Assembly: GCA_030532905.1 (NCBI GenBank)
Contig: JAUNKE010000018.1
Span: 1-37,303 of the forward strand
Reading direction: 5' to 3'
Source: Peptostreptococcaceae bacterium
Lineage (GTDB): Bacteria; Bacillota; Clostridia; Peptostreptococcales; Filifactoraceae
Length of the DNA: 37,303 nucleotides
The position numbers and the translations under genes were made by a program. Every line of letters starts with the position of its first letter. The first letter of the stretch is position 1. The notes below the pieces were generated by a model. The model was not told the DNA's origin, ran no database searches, and worked only from the letters and a program-made list of their open reading frames with translations. Positions 1-8,258 of the stretch are shown one piece after another.

Positions 1-42
1 CCCTCCAATTTTAAGATGATGGTTTTAAATCGGATATCTTCA

Positions 43-55
43 TTTTTGTTTGTGG
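43..55. repeat. 13-bp direct repeat flanking the IS (left copy)
   Basis: TTTTTGTTTGTGG occurs here and again at 1393-1405 in the same orientation, outside the IS inverted repeats. It is the likely target-site duplication. Two C residues separate each copy from the recognisable inverted repeat. Confidence 0.65.
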
Positions 56-57
56 CC

Positions 58-80
58 TAAATTGCAATAGCAAATGCATA
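58..80. repeat. Left terminal inverted repeat of the IS30 element
   Basis: The sequence starts TAAATTGCAATAGC and ends AAATGCATA. It matches the reverse complement of 1368-1390 at 19 of 23 positions. Confidence 0.75.
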
Positions 81-140
81 TTTTGTAGAAAAAATTGAAA
101 AGCACTAAATTCAACACGTGGAACGGGTACTTGCAGAACA

Positions 141-205
141 GCATTTAGTCGGATGCCGTCAAGATCAAAAGAGAAACGAGTCTTGATGGCATGACGACTA
201 AATGC
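141..205 (-). other. Long hairpin just after the transposase stop codon
   Basis: GCATTTAGTCG...CAAGA at 141-163 pairs with 181-205 (TCTTG...CGACTAAATGC) to form a stem of about 24 bp with one small bulge and a G-U, and a loop of roughly 16 nt. Flanking GAACGGG (121-127) and CCCGTTC (218-224) can extend it. There is no U-tract on the minus strand after it, so it is not a standard terminator. It may block read-through or protect the transposase mRNA 3' end. Confidence 0.6.
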
Positions 206-209
206 TAAA

Positions 210-1289
210 CTATGAAGCCCGTTCCTGCATAAGACTTTGTGATTTTAATAGGTTAATGACTACTTCTTTTGCTGATTGATATCCGAGACTCCGGCGACAC
301 TTGGCATTGATAACATTGGTTGCATGCTGAAGGCGTTCATCACTTATCATGTCAAAATCCGTTCCTTTGGGGAAATGTTCGCGTAACATACGGTTCGTAC
401 GCTCATTAGTGCCCTTTTCCCAAGAAGCATAAGCATGAGCGTAATACACTTTGGTTTGCTCGTTTTCCAGCTTTGGTAAAGAAGTAAACTCTCTACCATT
501 ATCGGTAGTAATTGTGTGAAAAGCAATCCCAAATCGTTGATACTCAGCGATAGCTTTTTGAGCAGCCTGCAAAACGCATTGCGCGTTCTTAGAGACTTTA
601 GCGGTAATCAAAAAACGCGAATAACGCTCAACCATAGTGAGGATAGAAGACTTTCCTTTTTTCCCCTCGACTAAGTCAAACTCCCAATCACCAAACCTAG
701 AGCGTAATAAAACTGCGGGATCACGCTCAGAAATACTTCTGCCAAATGAGCTGACATCGCGCCCTTTCGGTAAAGAAGACTTCTTCTTACGAGGACGCAA
801 GCGAACCTTCATCGGTAAATCCAAATTCTTCAATCCAGGAATACGCCCTTGTTCAATCATAGTATAGACCGTTTTTGTGCAAGGACATTTCAAGAGAGGA
901 TTTTCTCTACGAAAAGTATGGACAACACAATCCACACTAGTAATCCGATCGGAGATCGGCTTTTTAATACCATCGACCAGCAATTCGAAAAACGAACTAT
1001 CATAACGACTGAGATCCGTTGGGATGCGACAAGCCGTTCGCTTTTGAAGATATCGAATCTGAGAAGTTTGCGCAATATATTTGATAACGACTTGACCGTT
1101 AGACTTACGCTGAGGAACAAGCCCTCTACGGATTTCTCGACTGATAGTCGATTGGCTAACGCCAAGCATCAGAGCCATTTGCTTTTGAGTATATTTTTTT
1201 TCGTAAAGCATCTGTTCGAGTCTACCTCGTTTAATAGCATCGAGGTGTTTAAATTTGCTATTTTCTGTGTTATACTTAGACTGGGTCAT
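210..1289 (-). CDS. IS30-family transposase
   Basis: This is a DDE transposase that cuts and joins the ends of its own element. The 359-aa length is usual for IS30. An N-terminal helix-turn-helix lies at about residues 17-60 (YTQKQMALMLGVSQSTISRE), followed by a linker and an rve/RNase H-like catalytic domain. The acidic triad can be placed at D205 (WEFDLVEG), D263 (TTDNGREF) and E296 (WEKGTNERTN), with the second and third acids about 33 residues apart as in the family. The C-terminus has the usual FPKGTDF and RRSLGYQSA blocks. The start ATG is preceded by AAAGGAGTATCCAC, a good ribosome binding site. I see no frameshift or missing catalytic residue. A TATACT hexamer near 1327-1332 could be its -10, but no convincing -35 is visible. 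Confidence 0.95.
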   Translation of the reverse strand: MTQSKYNTENSKFKHLDAIKRGRLEQMLYEKKYTQKQMALMLGVSQSTISREIRRGLVPQRKSNGQVVIKYIAQTSQIRYLQKRTACRIPTDLSRYDSSFFELLVDGIKKPISDRITSVDCVVHTFRRENPLLKCPCTKTVYTMIEQGRIPGLKNLDLPMKVRLRPRKKKSSLPKGRDVSSFGRSISERDPAVLLRSRFGDWEFDLVEGKKGKSSILTMVERYSRFLITAKVSKNAQCVLQAAQKAIAEYQRFGIAFHTITTDNGREFTSLPKLENEQTKVYYAHAYASWEKGTNERTNRMLREHFPKGTDFDMISDERLQHATNVINAKCRRSLGYQSAKEVVINLLKSQSLMQERAS

Positions 1290-1367
1290 GTGGATACTCC
1301 TTTACTGATTTTTTAGTCGAACTTAGTATACAGTATCTTCATGACTTTTTCTATACTTATTTATTAC

Positions 1368-1390
1368 TATGCATTTGATTTTACAACTTA
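1368..1390. repeat. Right terminal inverted repeat of the IS30 element
   Basis: The sequence starts TATGCATTTGATTTT and ends ACAACTTA. It is the imperfect inverse of 58-80 and lies on the 5' side of the transposase. Confidence 0.75.
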
Positions 1391-1392
1391 CC

Positions 1393-1405
1393 TTTTTGTT
1401 TGTGG
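1393..1405. repeat. 13-bp direct repeat flanking the IS (right copy)
   Basis: Identical to 43-55. Collapsing the two copies restores an uninterrupted reading frame, which supports a target-site duplication. Confidence 0.65.
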
Positions 1406-1501
1406 TATTTTTTCGTGCCTTTTTCAGTTCTTGGATTTCAAGTTTTATATTTTCTTCTACTATATTTTTCATAATCTTATTATATCACATCGTTATGCTT
1501 T

Positions 1502-1621
1502 TTAATAGGTATTAGTATCAGATGTATTTTGCCGCAGAATCTTTCCATCTTTCCCAATTTCAAATGTAAACCACTTAACAAAGCTATTGTCTCTCTCATT
1601 ATACCTTAAGCAAACATCCAT
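1502..1621 (-). CDS. Very small hypothetical ORF (39 aa)
   Basis: An ATG at 1621 opens a 39-codon frame reading MDVCLRYNERDNSFVKWF and ending at a TAA. The composition (aromatic and charged residues, no low-complexity runs) looks more protein-like than the AT-rich flanks. The ribosome binding site (GAAAGAAG) is weak and an in-frame stop lies a few codons upstream. It could be a remnant. No family is recognised. It sits between the tuf terminator and the ORF split by the IS. Confidence 0.25.
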   Translation of the reverse strand: MDVCLRYNERDNSFVKWFTFEIGKDGKILRQNTSDTNTY

Positions 1622-1781
1622 TTCAATCTTCTTTCACCAATTTGGATTGTGCCTTTGATTCTGAAATTTTATTTTTGTGTTTTAGATTTTAGGATTCCGG
1701 CTCCATATTGTAAATTTCATTTTGGTTTTTTCATTTTTCAATGTCAAAGCTTCTTTCGTTATCGCAAATTTTTTGCGCATC
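1622..1781. repeat. AT-rich low-complexity spacer with degenerate repeated words
   Basis: The stretch is built from variants of TTTAGATTTTAGGATTCC, AAATTTCATTTT and TTTTTCAATGTCAAA. The same words recur in the spacer at 32515-32700. No coding frame or promoter is convincing. Confidence 0.4.
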
Positions 1782-1811
1782 AAAAAGGACAGCCGTCGGC
1801 TGTCCCTTTTT
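1782..1811 (-). terminator. Rho-independent terminator after tuf
   Basis: GGACAGCC-GTC-GGCTGTCC at 1787-1805 is a perfect 8-bp stem with a 3-nt loop. A-tracts on the left and T-tracts on the right make it able to act in both directions. On the minus strand it lies 36 nt after the tuf stop codon and closes the str operon. Confidence 0.9.
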
Positions 1812-1846
1812 GTTTCTTTTTTTCGATATCGGTTGCTCAAACCGGA

Positions 1847-3040
1847 TTAGTCCATAATGGATACTACTACTCCGGATCCTACCGTTCTTCCACCTTCACG
1901 AATCGCGAAGCGTAGTCCTTCTTCGATCGCAATCGGTGTGATTAGCTCCACTTTCATGTTGATGTCGTCTCCAGGCATTACCATCTCTACTCCTTCCGGT
2001 AGTGAAATGTCTCCTGTTACATCGGTTGTTCTGAAGTAGAACTGTGGTCTATATCCTTTGAAGAATGGAGTATGTCTTCCTCCCTCTTCTTTCTTCAATA
2101 CATATACTTGTGCTTCGAATTTGGTGTGTGGCTTAATCGATCCCGGCTTCGCCATTACTTGTCCTCTTTCGATTTCGTCTCTCGCCACTCCTCGTAGCAA
2201 TGCTCCGATGTTGTCTCCCGCTTGTGCTTGGTCAAGTAGTTTTCTAAACATCTCTACTCCGGTTACAACTACTTTTCTCGGCTCGTCTGTAAGTCCTACT
2301 ACTTCTACTTCGTCGGATACTTTCAATACTCCTCGCTCTACTCTTCCGGTTGCTACGGTTCCTCGTCCGGAAATGGAGAATACATCCTCTACCGGCATCA
2401 AGAATGCTTTGTCTACATCTCGCTCAGGCTCCGGAATGTATGCGTCGATTTGCTCAAACAATTCTACGATTTTGTCTCCCCATGGGCTTGTCGGATCTTC
2501 CAATGCTTTTAGTGCGGATCCTCTTACGATTGGTGTATCGTCTCCAGGGAATTCGTACTCGTTTAGTAGTTCTCTTACTTCCATTTCTACCAACTCAAGC
2601 AGCTCTTCGTCATCTACCATGTCGCATTTGTTTAGGAATACGACGATGTATGGTACCCCTACCTGTCTGGATAGTAGGATGTGCTCTCTTGTTTGCGGCA
2701 TCGGTCCGTCTGCTGCGGAACATACCAAAATCGCTCCGTCCATCTGTGCCGCTCCGGTAATCATGTTTTTTACATAGTCGGCATGGCCCGGACAGTCTAC
2801 GTGTGCGTAGTGTCTGTTTGGTGTTTCGTATTCTACGTGGGAAGTTGAGATTGTGATTCCTCTTTCTCTTTCTTCCGGTGCTTTATCGATTTTGTCGAAA
2901 TCTACCGCGGAACCCAATCCGTATCTTTGGTGCAATGTTTTTGTGATTGCCGCCGTCAATGTTGTTTTTCCGTGGTCAACGTGTCCGATGGTTCCGATGT
3001 TAACATGTGGTTTGGTTCTTTCAAATTTAGCCTTAGCCAT
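1847..3040 (-). CDS. tuf: Elongation factor Tu
   Basis: EF-Tu is the GTPase that carries aminoacyl-tRNA to the ribosomal A site. The protein has 397 aa, the normal length. The G domain shows GHVDHGKT (residues 19-26), DCPGH (82-86) and NKCD (137-140), followed by the two beta-barrel domains and the usual ending SGVVVSIMD. The ATG follows GGAGGAATAAAA. It lies 27 nt after fusA with no terminator between, so it is the last gene of the rpsL-rpsG-fusA-tuf operon, and a strong terminator follows. All G-box residues look intact. Whether a second tuf copy exists elsewhere cannot be told from this window. Confidence 0.99.
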   Translation of the reverse strand: MAKAKFERTKPHVNIGTIGHVDHGKTTLTAAITKTLHQRYGLGSAVDFDKIDKAPEERERGITISTSHVEYETPNRHYAHVDCPGHADYVKNMITGAAQMDGAILVCSAADGPMPQTREHILLSRQVGVPYIVVFLNKCDMVDDEELLELVEMEVRELLNEYEFPGDDTPIVRGSALKALEDPTSPWGDKIVELFEQIDAYIPEPERDVDKAFLMPVEDVFSISGRGTVATGRVERGVLKVSDEVEVVGLTDEPRKVVVTGVEMFRKLLDQAQAGDNIGALLRGVARDEIERGQVMAKPGSIKPHTKFEAQVYVLKKEEGGRHTPFFKGYRPQFYFRTTDVTGDISLPEGVEMVMPGDDINMKVELITPIAIEEGLRFAIREGGRTVGSGVVVSIMD

Positions 3041-3067
3041 TTTTATTCCTCCATTTTTCCCTTTGAG

Positions 3068-5143
3068 TTATTTTCCTTCTTCCATAATTTTCTTTGCAAT
3101 GGAATTCGGTACTTCTTCGTAATGATCAAAAATCATTGTATAAGTTGCTCTACCCTGTGTTGCAGATCGTAGGTCTGTTGAGTATCCGAACATTTCGGAT
3201 AGCGGCACCATCGCATGAACTGCTTGCGCTCCGCCGACTCTTGCTTCCATTCCTTCGATTCTACCGCGACGAGAGTTGATATCACCCATTACATCGCCCA
3301 TGTAATCTTCCGGTGTTACTACTTCCACCTTGAAGATCGGCTCCAATATAACAGGGTTTGCTTTTTTCATACCGTCTTTGAACGCCATGGATGCAGCTAC
3401 CTTAAACGCCATCTCGGATGAGTCGACCTCATGGTATGAACCGTCGTACAACTCAACTTTGACATCCACTACCGGATAGCCTGCAAGAACTCCGGAGTCC
3501 ATCGCTCCTTGAATACCTTGGTCAACCGGTCCGATATACTCTTTCGGAATCGCTCCTCCGACAACCGCATTGACAAACTCGTATCCTGTTCCCGGCTCTT
3601 GCGGGTACATTCTGATTTTGACATGACCGTATTGTCCGCGACCACCGGATTGTTTTGCATATTTATGCTCGATGTCCACAGAGTTTTTGATGGTTTCTCT
3701 GTAAGCAACCTGAGGTGCTCCGACATTCGCTTCCACTTTGAACTCTCTAAGAAGTCTGTCTACGATAATCTCAAGGTGAAGCTCACCCATTCCCGAGATG
3801 ATTGTTTGTCCGGTTTCTTCGTCCGTACGCACGCGGAAAGTCGGGTCTTCTTCTGAAAGCTTTTGAAGTGCTGTTCCCATTTTCTCCTGCGCAGCCTTTG
3901 TTTTCGGCTCAATCGCAACCGAGATAACCGGCTCAGGGAATTCCATTGACTCCAAAATGATCGGGCTTGCCGGGTCAGTCAATGTATCTCCTGTTGTTGT
4001 ATCTTTTAATCCAACCGCTGCTGCAATATCTCCGGCATATACCGTTGAAATTTCTTCACGAGTATTTGCGTGCATCTGAAGGATTCGTCCAATTCTTTCT
4101 TTTTTGTTCTTCGTTGAGTTCAACACATAAGAACCCGAATTCAGAACTCCTGAATAAACTCGGAAGAACGCGAGTTTTCCTACGAACGGGTCTGCCATAA
4201 TCTTAAACGCAAGCGCTGAGAACGGCTCATTGTCGTCGGAATGTCTTTCTTCTTCCGTCTCGCCATCCAATAGAACTCCTTTGATTGACGGAACATCCAC
4301 CGGTGACGGCATATAGTCCAAAACTCCGTCAAGAAGTAGTGGAACTCCTTTGTTTCGATATGCGGAACCGCAGAATACCGGGTTGATTACCGCATCGATT
4401 ACTCCTTTACGAAGCGCCGCCTTGAGTTCAGGAATAGAAATTTCTTCTCCCTCAAGGAATTTCATCGTAAGTTCTTCATCAAGCTCTGCGATTGCCTCAA
4501 CCATCATTTCTCTACGCTCTTCAGCAAGAGATTGCAGTTCTGCAGGGATTTCTCTTGTTTCCATTTCACGACCGAGTGCATCCGTTACATAGTATGCTTT
4601 CATTTCGAACAGGTCGATGATTCCTTCAAAAGTATCCTCCGCTCCGATTGGAAGTTGAACCGCTACGGCATTCGCTCCCAAACGCTCTTTCATTTGCTCG
4701 ACAACTCTTAAAAAGTCTGCACCGGTGATGTCCATTTTGTTGACAAATGCGATTCTCGGTACTCGATAGTTGTCCGCTTGTCGCCACACATTTTCAGATT
4801 GCGGCTCAACTCCACCTTTTGCACAGAAAACCGCTACCGCTCCGTCAAGCACTCGTAGAGAACGCTCAACTTCCACTGTAAAGTCAACGTGACCAGGTGT
4901 GTCGATGATATTGATTTTTGTATCTTTCCACTGTGCTGTTGTCGCAGCGGATGTGATTGTGATTCCTCTTTCCTTTTCTTGCTCCATCCAGTCCATTTGA
5001 GCTGAACCTTCGTGAGTTTCTCCAAGTTTATGTGTTTTACCTGTATAGAAAAGAATTCTTTCTGTCGTTGTTGTCTTGCCCGCGTCGATGTGGGCCATAA
5101 TTCCTATATTCCTAGTTTTTGGTAAAGGAAATTGTCTTGACAC
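3068..5143 (-). CDS. fusA: Elongation factor G
   Basis: EF-G is the translocation GTPase, acting with EF-Tu in the elongation cycle and also in ribosome recycling. The 691-aa length is normal for the main bacterial EF-G. N-terminal G motifs are AHIDAGKT (17-24), DTPGHVDF and NKMD. The C-terminal half carries the domain IV/V signatures, including the [10 protein letters not shown] and [13 protein letters not shown] blocks. The start is a GTG at 5143 preceded by AAAGGAGTACACA. It is the third gene of the str operon, 35 nt after rpsG. No sign of a duplicated or tetracycline-resistance-type EF-G is seen. Confidence 0.99.
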   Translation of the reverse strand: MSRQFPLPKTRNIGIMAHIDAGKTTTTERILFYTGKTHKLGETHEGSAQMDWMEQEKERGITITSAATTAQWKDTKINIIDTPGHVDFTVEVERSLRVLDGAVAVFCAKGGVEPQSENVWRQADNYRVPRIAFVNKMDITGADFLRVVEQMKERLGANAVAVQLPIGAEDTFEGIIDLFEMKAYYVTDALGREMETREIPAELQSLAEERREMMVEAIAELDEELTMKFLEGEEISIPELKAALRKGVIDAVINPVFCGSAYRNKGVPLLLDGVLDYMPSPVDVPSIKGVLLDGETEEERHSDDNEPFSALAFKIMADPFVGKLAFFRVYSGVLNSGSYVLNSTKNKKERIGRILQMHANTREEISTVYAGDIAAAVGLKDTTTGDTLTDPASPIILESMEFPEPVISVAIEPKTKAAQEKMGTALQKLSEEDPTFRVRTDEETGQTIISGMGELHLEIIVDRLLREFKVEANVGAPQVAYRETIKNSVDIEHKYAKQSGGRGQYGHVKIRMYPQEPGTGYEFVNAVVGGAIPKEYIGPVDQGIQGAMDSGVLAGYPVVDVKVELYDGSYHEVDSSEMAFKVAASMAFKDGMKKANPVILEPIFKVEVVTPEDYMGDVMGDINSRRGRIEGMEARVGGAQAVHAMVPLSEMFGYSTDLRSATQGRATYTMIFDHYEEVPNSIAKKIMEEGK

Positions 5144-5178
5144 TGTGTACTCCTTTCGGCTCTTGTTGTTTTAGCAAA

Positions 5179-5649
5179 TTAGAAACGATAATGTGCAAAT
5201 GCTCTGTTCGCCTCAGCCATCTTATGAGTATCTTCTTTTTTCTTGAATGTTGCTCCGGTTTGGTTTGCAGCATCCATAATCTCTCTTGCCAGCTTTAGCT
5301 TGATGCCTTTTTCATTTCTCAGTCTTGAATATCTTACCAGCCATCTCAGCCCCAAAGTCTCCCGTCTCTCCGGTCTGACTTCTACAGGCACCTGATAGTT
5401 TGCACCACCCACTCGACGAGCTTTTACTTCAAGCACGGGCATGATATTTGCCATCGCTCTTTCAAATACTTCAAGCGGATCTTCATTTGTTTTTGCTTTA
5501 ATTTCTTCAAAGGCTCCGTACACAATACCTTGTGCAATACCTCTTTTTCCATCCAGCATAATCTTATTGATTAGCTTGGTTACTACTTTGCTTCCGTAAA
5601 TCGGATCTGCAAGTACTTCTCTTTTTGGAATACTACCTTTTCTTGGCAC
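5179..5649 (-). CDS. rpsG: 30S ribosomal protein S7
   Basis: S7 nucleates assembly of the 30S head and binds the 3' domain of 16S rRNA near the E site. The protein has 156 aa, the standard length, starting [16 protein letters not shown] and containing the conserved [17 protein letters not shown] and LGLRWLV blocks and an [12 protein letters not shown] end. The start is GTG at 5649 with a strong AAGGAGGG 8 nt upstream. It follows rpsL after a 104-nt spacer that contains a hairpin (5693-5714). In enterobacteria S7 represses the operon at this intercistronic site; whether that applies here is not shown. Confidence 0.99.
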   Translation of the reverse strand: MPRKGSIPKREVLADPIYGSKVVTKLINKIMLDGKRGIAQGIVYGAFEEIKAKTNEDPLEVFERAMANIMPVLEVKARRVGGANYQVPVEVRPERRETLGLRWLVRYSRLRNEKGIKLKLAREIMDAANQTGATFKKKEDTHKMAEANRAFAHYRF

Positions 5650-5692
5650 TTTGCTTCCCTCCTTAATGATTAATGGTTAAATCATCGGTACT

Positions 5693-5714
5693 CGACAAAA
5701 TCTGCTGTTTGTCG
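5693..5714 (-). promoter_or_regulatory. Hairpin in the rpsL-rpsG spacer
   Basis: CGACAAA (5693-5699) pairs with TTTGTCG (5708-5714) around an 8-nt loop. There is no U-tract, so it is unlikely to be a terminator. It sits upstream of the rpsG ribosome binding site and is a candidate site for translational control. Confidence 0.35.
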
Positions 5715-5753
5715 GGGCGCCTACATTATATATAAAACGCACCGTACAATACA

Positions 5754-6176
5754 TTATTTCTTAGCAGCTTTTGGCAATTTCGCACCGTATTTTGATCTTG
5801 CTTGTCTTCTCTTTTCTACACCTGATGTATCAAGAGAACCACGAACGATGTGGTATCTTACCCCCGGTAAGTCTTTTACTCTACCACCTCTGATTAGCAC
5901 AACAGAGTGCTCCTGAAGATTGTGGCCTTCGCCCGGAATATAGGCAGAAACCTCGATCTGATTTGAAAGTCGAACTCTGGCAATTTTTCTAAGCGCTGAG
6001 TTTGGCTTCTTCGGAGTTACTGTCTTAACTGAAGTACATACGCCTCTCTTTTGCGGAGAGCTGTTGTCTGTACTCTTTCTCTTAAGAGCATTAAAACCCT
6101 TTTGTAGAGCCGGAGCTGTCGATTGGTATTCTACTTGCTCTCTGCCCTTTCTCACTAACTGGTTAATTGTTGGCAT
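5754..6176 (-). CDS. rpsL: 30S ribosomal protein S12
   Basis: S12 sits at the decoding centre and affects fidelity and streptomycin response. The protein has 140 aa, in the normal range, starting [13 protein letters not shown]. The two streptomycin-related loops, KKPNSALRK and [13 protein letters not shown], keep lysines at the classical positions, so no common resistance substitution is seen. The ATG follows AAGGAGGTGCACAA. It is the first gene of the str operon and has its own promoter about 100 nt upstream, rather than being joined to rpoBC in this window. Confidence 0.99.
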   Translation of the reverse strand: MPTINQLVRKGREQVEYQSTAPALQKGFNALKRKSTDNSSPQKRGVCTSVKTVTPKKPNSALRKIARVRLSNQIEVSAYIPGEGHNLQEHSVVLIRGGRVKDLPGVRYHIVRGSLDTSGVEKRRQARSKYGAKLPKAAKK

Positions 6177-6279
6177 TTGTGCACCTCCTTCTTCTAAAAT
6201 TTTTGTTTACACGCCAACTGCTAATTGTATTGAACCGGCTAAATAGTCGACTCAAGTATGCGCAAACGCACACTAAAGT

Positions 6280-6308
6280 ATTTTATCACTTTTGCGTGCG
6301 TTTGTCCA
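6280..6308 (-). promoter_or_regulatory. Promoter of the rpsL-rpsG-fusA-tuf operon
   Basis: On the minus strand TGGACA (6303-6308), a 17-bp spacer and TAAAAT (6280-6285) form a near-consensus housekeeping promoter. The predicted start near 6273 gives a leader of about 97 nt. The leader opens with a small hairpin (6258-6273, TGCG/CGCA core). No other promoter of this quality is seen before rpsL. Confidence 0.7.
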
Positions 6309-6454
6309 TAGCAAATTATGAAAGATAATAGCCCCTAAAGTGAAAAAGTGGTTGCGCTGAAGTGAAAAGTTTATTTCCACTTTTGCAAAGAGTGATTTAG
6401 GAGTGGCAATTTCTTACAGAAATGAGCTTTTTGAACTTTTTTCTCGTCAAGGCG

Positions 6455-6485
6455 AAAAAAATCTCTCGGATTGCTCCAAGAGATT
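6455..6485 (-). terminator. Terminator overlapping the stop codon of the PhnM-like gene
   Basis: On the minus strand AATCTCTTGGA pairs with TCCGAGAGATT around a GCAA loop (11 bp with one G-U), followed by a run of six U. The 5' arm includes part of the TAA stop codon at 6484-6486, so the gene ends inside its own terminator. It isolates this gene from the str operon downstream. Confidence 0.9.
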
Positions 6486-7608
6486 AATAATTGTATTGAA
6501 CTGCTGTCTTGCCATTTGCAATGGTCATGGATAAAGTCGGCAATTCGCCGTTCATTTCCACAACAACGAAATCCGCTTTCTTTCCGACTGAAATGCTGCC
6601 GCGATCTTCAAGTTTTAACGCTTCTGCCGGATAATGTGAAAACAGCTTGACGGCCTCGGGAAGTCCCAAGATGCCTTCAATTTCAAAAATATAGTCCAAA
6701 ATATCTTTGGAATGTGTGCTTGCCGATACGATGTCGACTACTTTGTCCGAAATCAAATCGACAAATTCCGAAACATCATTGGTGTTGATAAATCCCTCCA
6801 CATCATAAATGTAATGGATATCATTTTCTTTAATGAGTGCTATCGTCTGTGGAGTGTGCTCTCCCGAAATGATGTCGATGTCAATTTTGTACTCGTCTTT
6901 CAATCTTTTTATCAAGCTGTAGCGGTTTGATGCAAACGGAAGATTGAGATTTTTTGCTGATTTAATGCGATAAGAAAGCTCGTCCAATGCTGATTCTTCA
7001 CGAAGACTCGTCAAATATTTCAGCGCTTCGAGCGCTTGTTCATCATCCAAATCAAATCGTCGTTGCATATTTTGAATAAGATATTGATTGTGGTAGTTGA
7101 ACACATCGCGACTGTGTAGTCCGACGCAAGTTATAAAGTCGATAACGCCGGAAATGATGAGCTGTCGCAAATTTCGATTTGCCAGACGCTCTCCCAATCG
7201 GAACACCAAATGAATCTTGTGATTGACTAAACCTGAGTTGATTGAATTGTTTTTGATTGCATTTAGGTACTCGATTGCATCTTCTACACTTTGTTCTTTC
7301 AATAAATCTTCCAATCGGAAGGTATGAAAGTTGGTTGTGACGCCGGACTCCGCCAGCAGTCTATCGGTTTGACTGAAAATCCGCTCTTCCGAAAAAAATT
7401 TGTTATACGGGGATTTCGCTTCATTTGAGTAATCGTCGGATGCGACATTGATGAAGCCCGGCAAAATATATTTGCCCGTCAAATCAATAAACTCGCCCTC
7501 TGGGTTTTGCTCTGACTGAATGTCAATGATTTTGTCGTTGTCAATGACGATGTATCCGTTGATAACATCATCGGACAAAACGATCTTGTTACTATACAGG
7601 ATTTGCAT
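6484..7608 (-). CDS. PhnM-like amidohydrolase-fold protein, metal site apparently lost
   Basis: The 374-aa protein aligns along its length with PhnM, the C-P lyase pathway diphosphatase: an N-terminal beta-sandwich (residues 1-45), LPGF (49-52), SGVTT (88-92), HLVFRL (133-138), the motif region ending LPEAVKLFSHYPAEALKL (316-333) and DRGSISVGKKADFVVV (335-350). The ligand motifs are altered. The family HTD is A56-S57-D58, the SHDD stretch is S227-N228-R229, and the SSDYY aspartate aligns with S297. This argues against normal binuclear metal catalysis. No phn gene is nearby. It appears monocistronic, with its own promoter (7631-7659) and terminator. The start ATG follows GGGGG, with an in-frame stop just upstream. 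PhnM-type homology is fairly secure; the role is unknown. Confidence 0.75.
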   Translation of the reverse strand: MQILYSNKIVLSDDVINGYIVIDNDKIIDIQSEQNPEGEFIDLTGKYILPGFINVASDDYSNEAKSPYNKFFSEERIFSQTDRLLAESGVTTNFHTFRLEDLLKEQSVEDAIEYLNAIKNNSINSGLVNHKIHLVFRLGERLANRNLRQLIISGVIDFITCVGLHSRDVFNYHNQYLIQNMQRRFDLDDEQALEALKYLTSLREESALDELSYRIKSAKNLNLPFASNRYSLIKRLKDEYKIDIDIISGEHTPQTIALIKENDIHYIYDVEGFINTNDVSEFVDLISDKVVDIVSASTHSKDILDYIFEIEGILGLPEAVKLFSHYPAEALKLEDRGSISVGKKADFVVVEMNGELPTLSMTIANGKTAVQYNY

Positions 7609-7630
7609 ACATCATTCCCCCTACAAATTT

Positions 7631-7659
7631 ATTATATCATCTTTAATTGATACTTTCCA
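7631..7659 (-). promoter_or_regulatory. Promoter of the PhnM-like gene
   Basis: Minus strand TGGAAA (7654-7659), 17 bp, TATAAT (7631-7636). The transcript would start about 15 nt before the GGGGG ribosome binding site. It lies directly after the pilus operon, where I see no strong terminator, so read-through from the pilus genes is also possible. Confidence 0.6.
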
Positions 7660-7667
7660 TAGCAAAA

Positions 7668-8258
7668 TCAATTTTTGTTTATTTTATAAATATGCACTCG
7701 GGAAGATGTGGGTACAATGGTGATTTTATACTTGATTTTCGTACCTTTTCCTTGCAAAAGAAAACTGGTTCCCGTTGCGGTTTCACCGCTGAACTGAATT
7801 TCAATCGGTCTTGTGCCCAACGCGATGAAGCCCAAATCGTCGCCTGCATTTTCGCTGTCGGAAATCATCTTTTTGGAAAGGATGACGGATTTGTCAATCG
7901 GAATATCCACCACCGTCTTGGGTCCGTGCTCCAAGACTTGAAAATAATGCTGTCCGTTTTTGTAGATGATTTGAAATTTCGCCATACTGTCGCCCGCATC
8001 ATATTTCTGTCGCGCGAGTCGTATCGCGGAAACCATTTCATGTGCGCTGTTTTCGAGAAGTATGCCTTCCTTGTTGTTGCGAATGTTGATTAAAAAGGCA
8101 AGCGAAAGCAAAATGGTAATCACAATCATCAGCTCGAGCAGAGTGAATCCGCTTTTGCTTTTAGGAAGCTGTTTCTTCTTTATACTTTTTTCCGGCTCAT
8201 CGTCTGTCGTGAAAAATGTCGCCCGAGATAATGTCGCTGTCCTTGTCGAGCATTTCAT
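7668..8258 (-). CDS. Type IV pilus pseudopilin-like protein
   Basis: The protein has 196 aa. A class III prepilin motif is clear: KSKSG followed by FTLLELMIVITILL, with the Glu at position +5 after the cleavage glycine and a single hydrophobic helix. The globular part is about 140 aa, rich in beta strands, like GspH/FimT minor pilins. I chose the ATG at 8258 because GAGAGG lies 7 nt upstream; an ATG at 8303 has no such site. The leader is then about 37 residues, long for a prepilin, with basic residues next to the cleavage site. It overlaps the preceding gene by 62 nt and is the last gene of the pilus operon. It needs a prepilin peptidase encoded elsewhere. Confidence 0.8.
   Translation of the reverse strand: MKCSTRTATLSRATFFTTDDEPEKSIKKKQLPKSKSGFTLLELMIVITILLSLAFLINIRNNKEGILLENSAHEMVSAIRLARQKYDAGDSMAKFQIIYKNGQHYFQVLEHGPKTVVDIPIDKSVILSKKMISDSENAGDDLGFIALGTRPIEIQFSGETATGTSFLLQGKGTKIKYKITIVPTSSRVHIYKINKN

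Larger units (their letters stand above)
56..1392 (-). mobile_element. IS30-family insertion sequence, apparently complete (about 1.34 kb)
   Basis: The element has one transposase gene filling most of its length, 23-bp imperfect terminal inverted repeats (58-80 and 1368-1390, 19 of 23 matching) and identical 13-bp direct repeats immediately outside. Size and layout fit the IS30 family. Because the transposase frame is intact and the ends are preserved, the copy could still be active. It lies downstream of the tuf terminator and interrupts a small ORF. The exact outer boundary is uncertain by 2 bp because the terminal CC on each side is not inverted. Confidence 0.85.
1..1472 (-). pseudogene. 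Small ORF split by the IS30 element; left end outside the window
   Basis: An ATG at 1472 opens a frame starting MKNIVEENIKLEIQELKK that runs into the IS at 1393. Removing positions 56-1392 and one copy of the 13-bp repeat (43-55 / 1393-1405) lets the frame continue without a stop through 55-1 (ending ...DIRFKTIILKLEG) to the window edge, giving at least 41 codons. The N-terminus is rich in Glu and Lys and probably helical. I recognise no family. A TATAAT hexamer lies just upstream of the ATG, with no clear Shine-Dalgarno, so the start is uncertain. Restoration of the frame across the junction is direct sequence evidence; that this was a functional gene is inference. Confidence 0.5.

Noticed and set aside
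849..1316. 155-codon plus-strand frame over the transposase
   Set aside because: It is entirely antisense to an intact IS30 transposase; the composition is that of a mirrored gene.
2058..2777. 239-codon open frame on the plus strand
   Set aside because: It is antisense to tuf, rich in Ser and Thr from the complement of tuf codons, with no ribosome binding site. It is a shadow frame.
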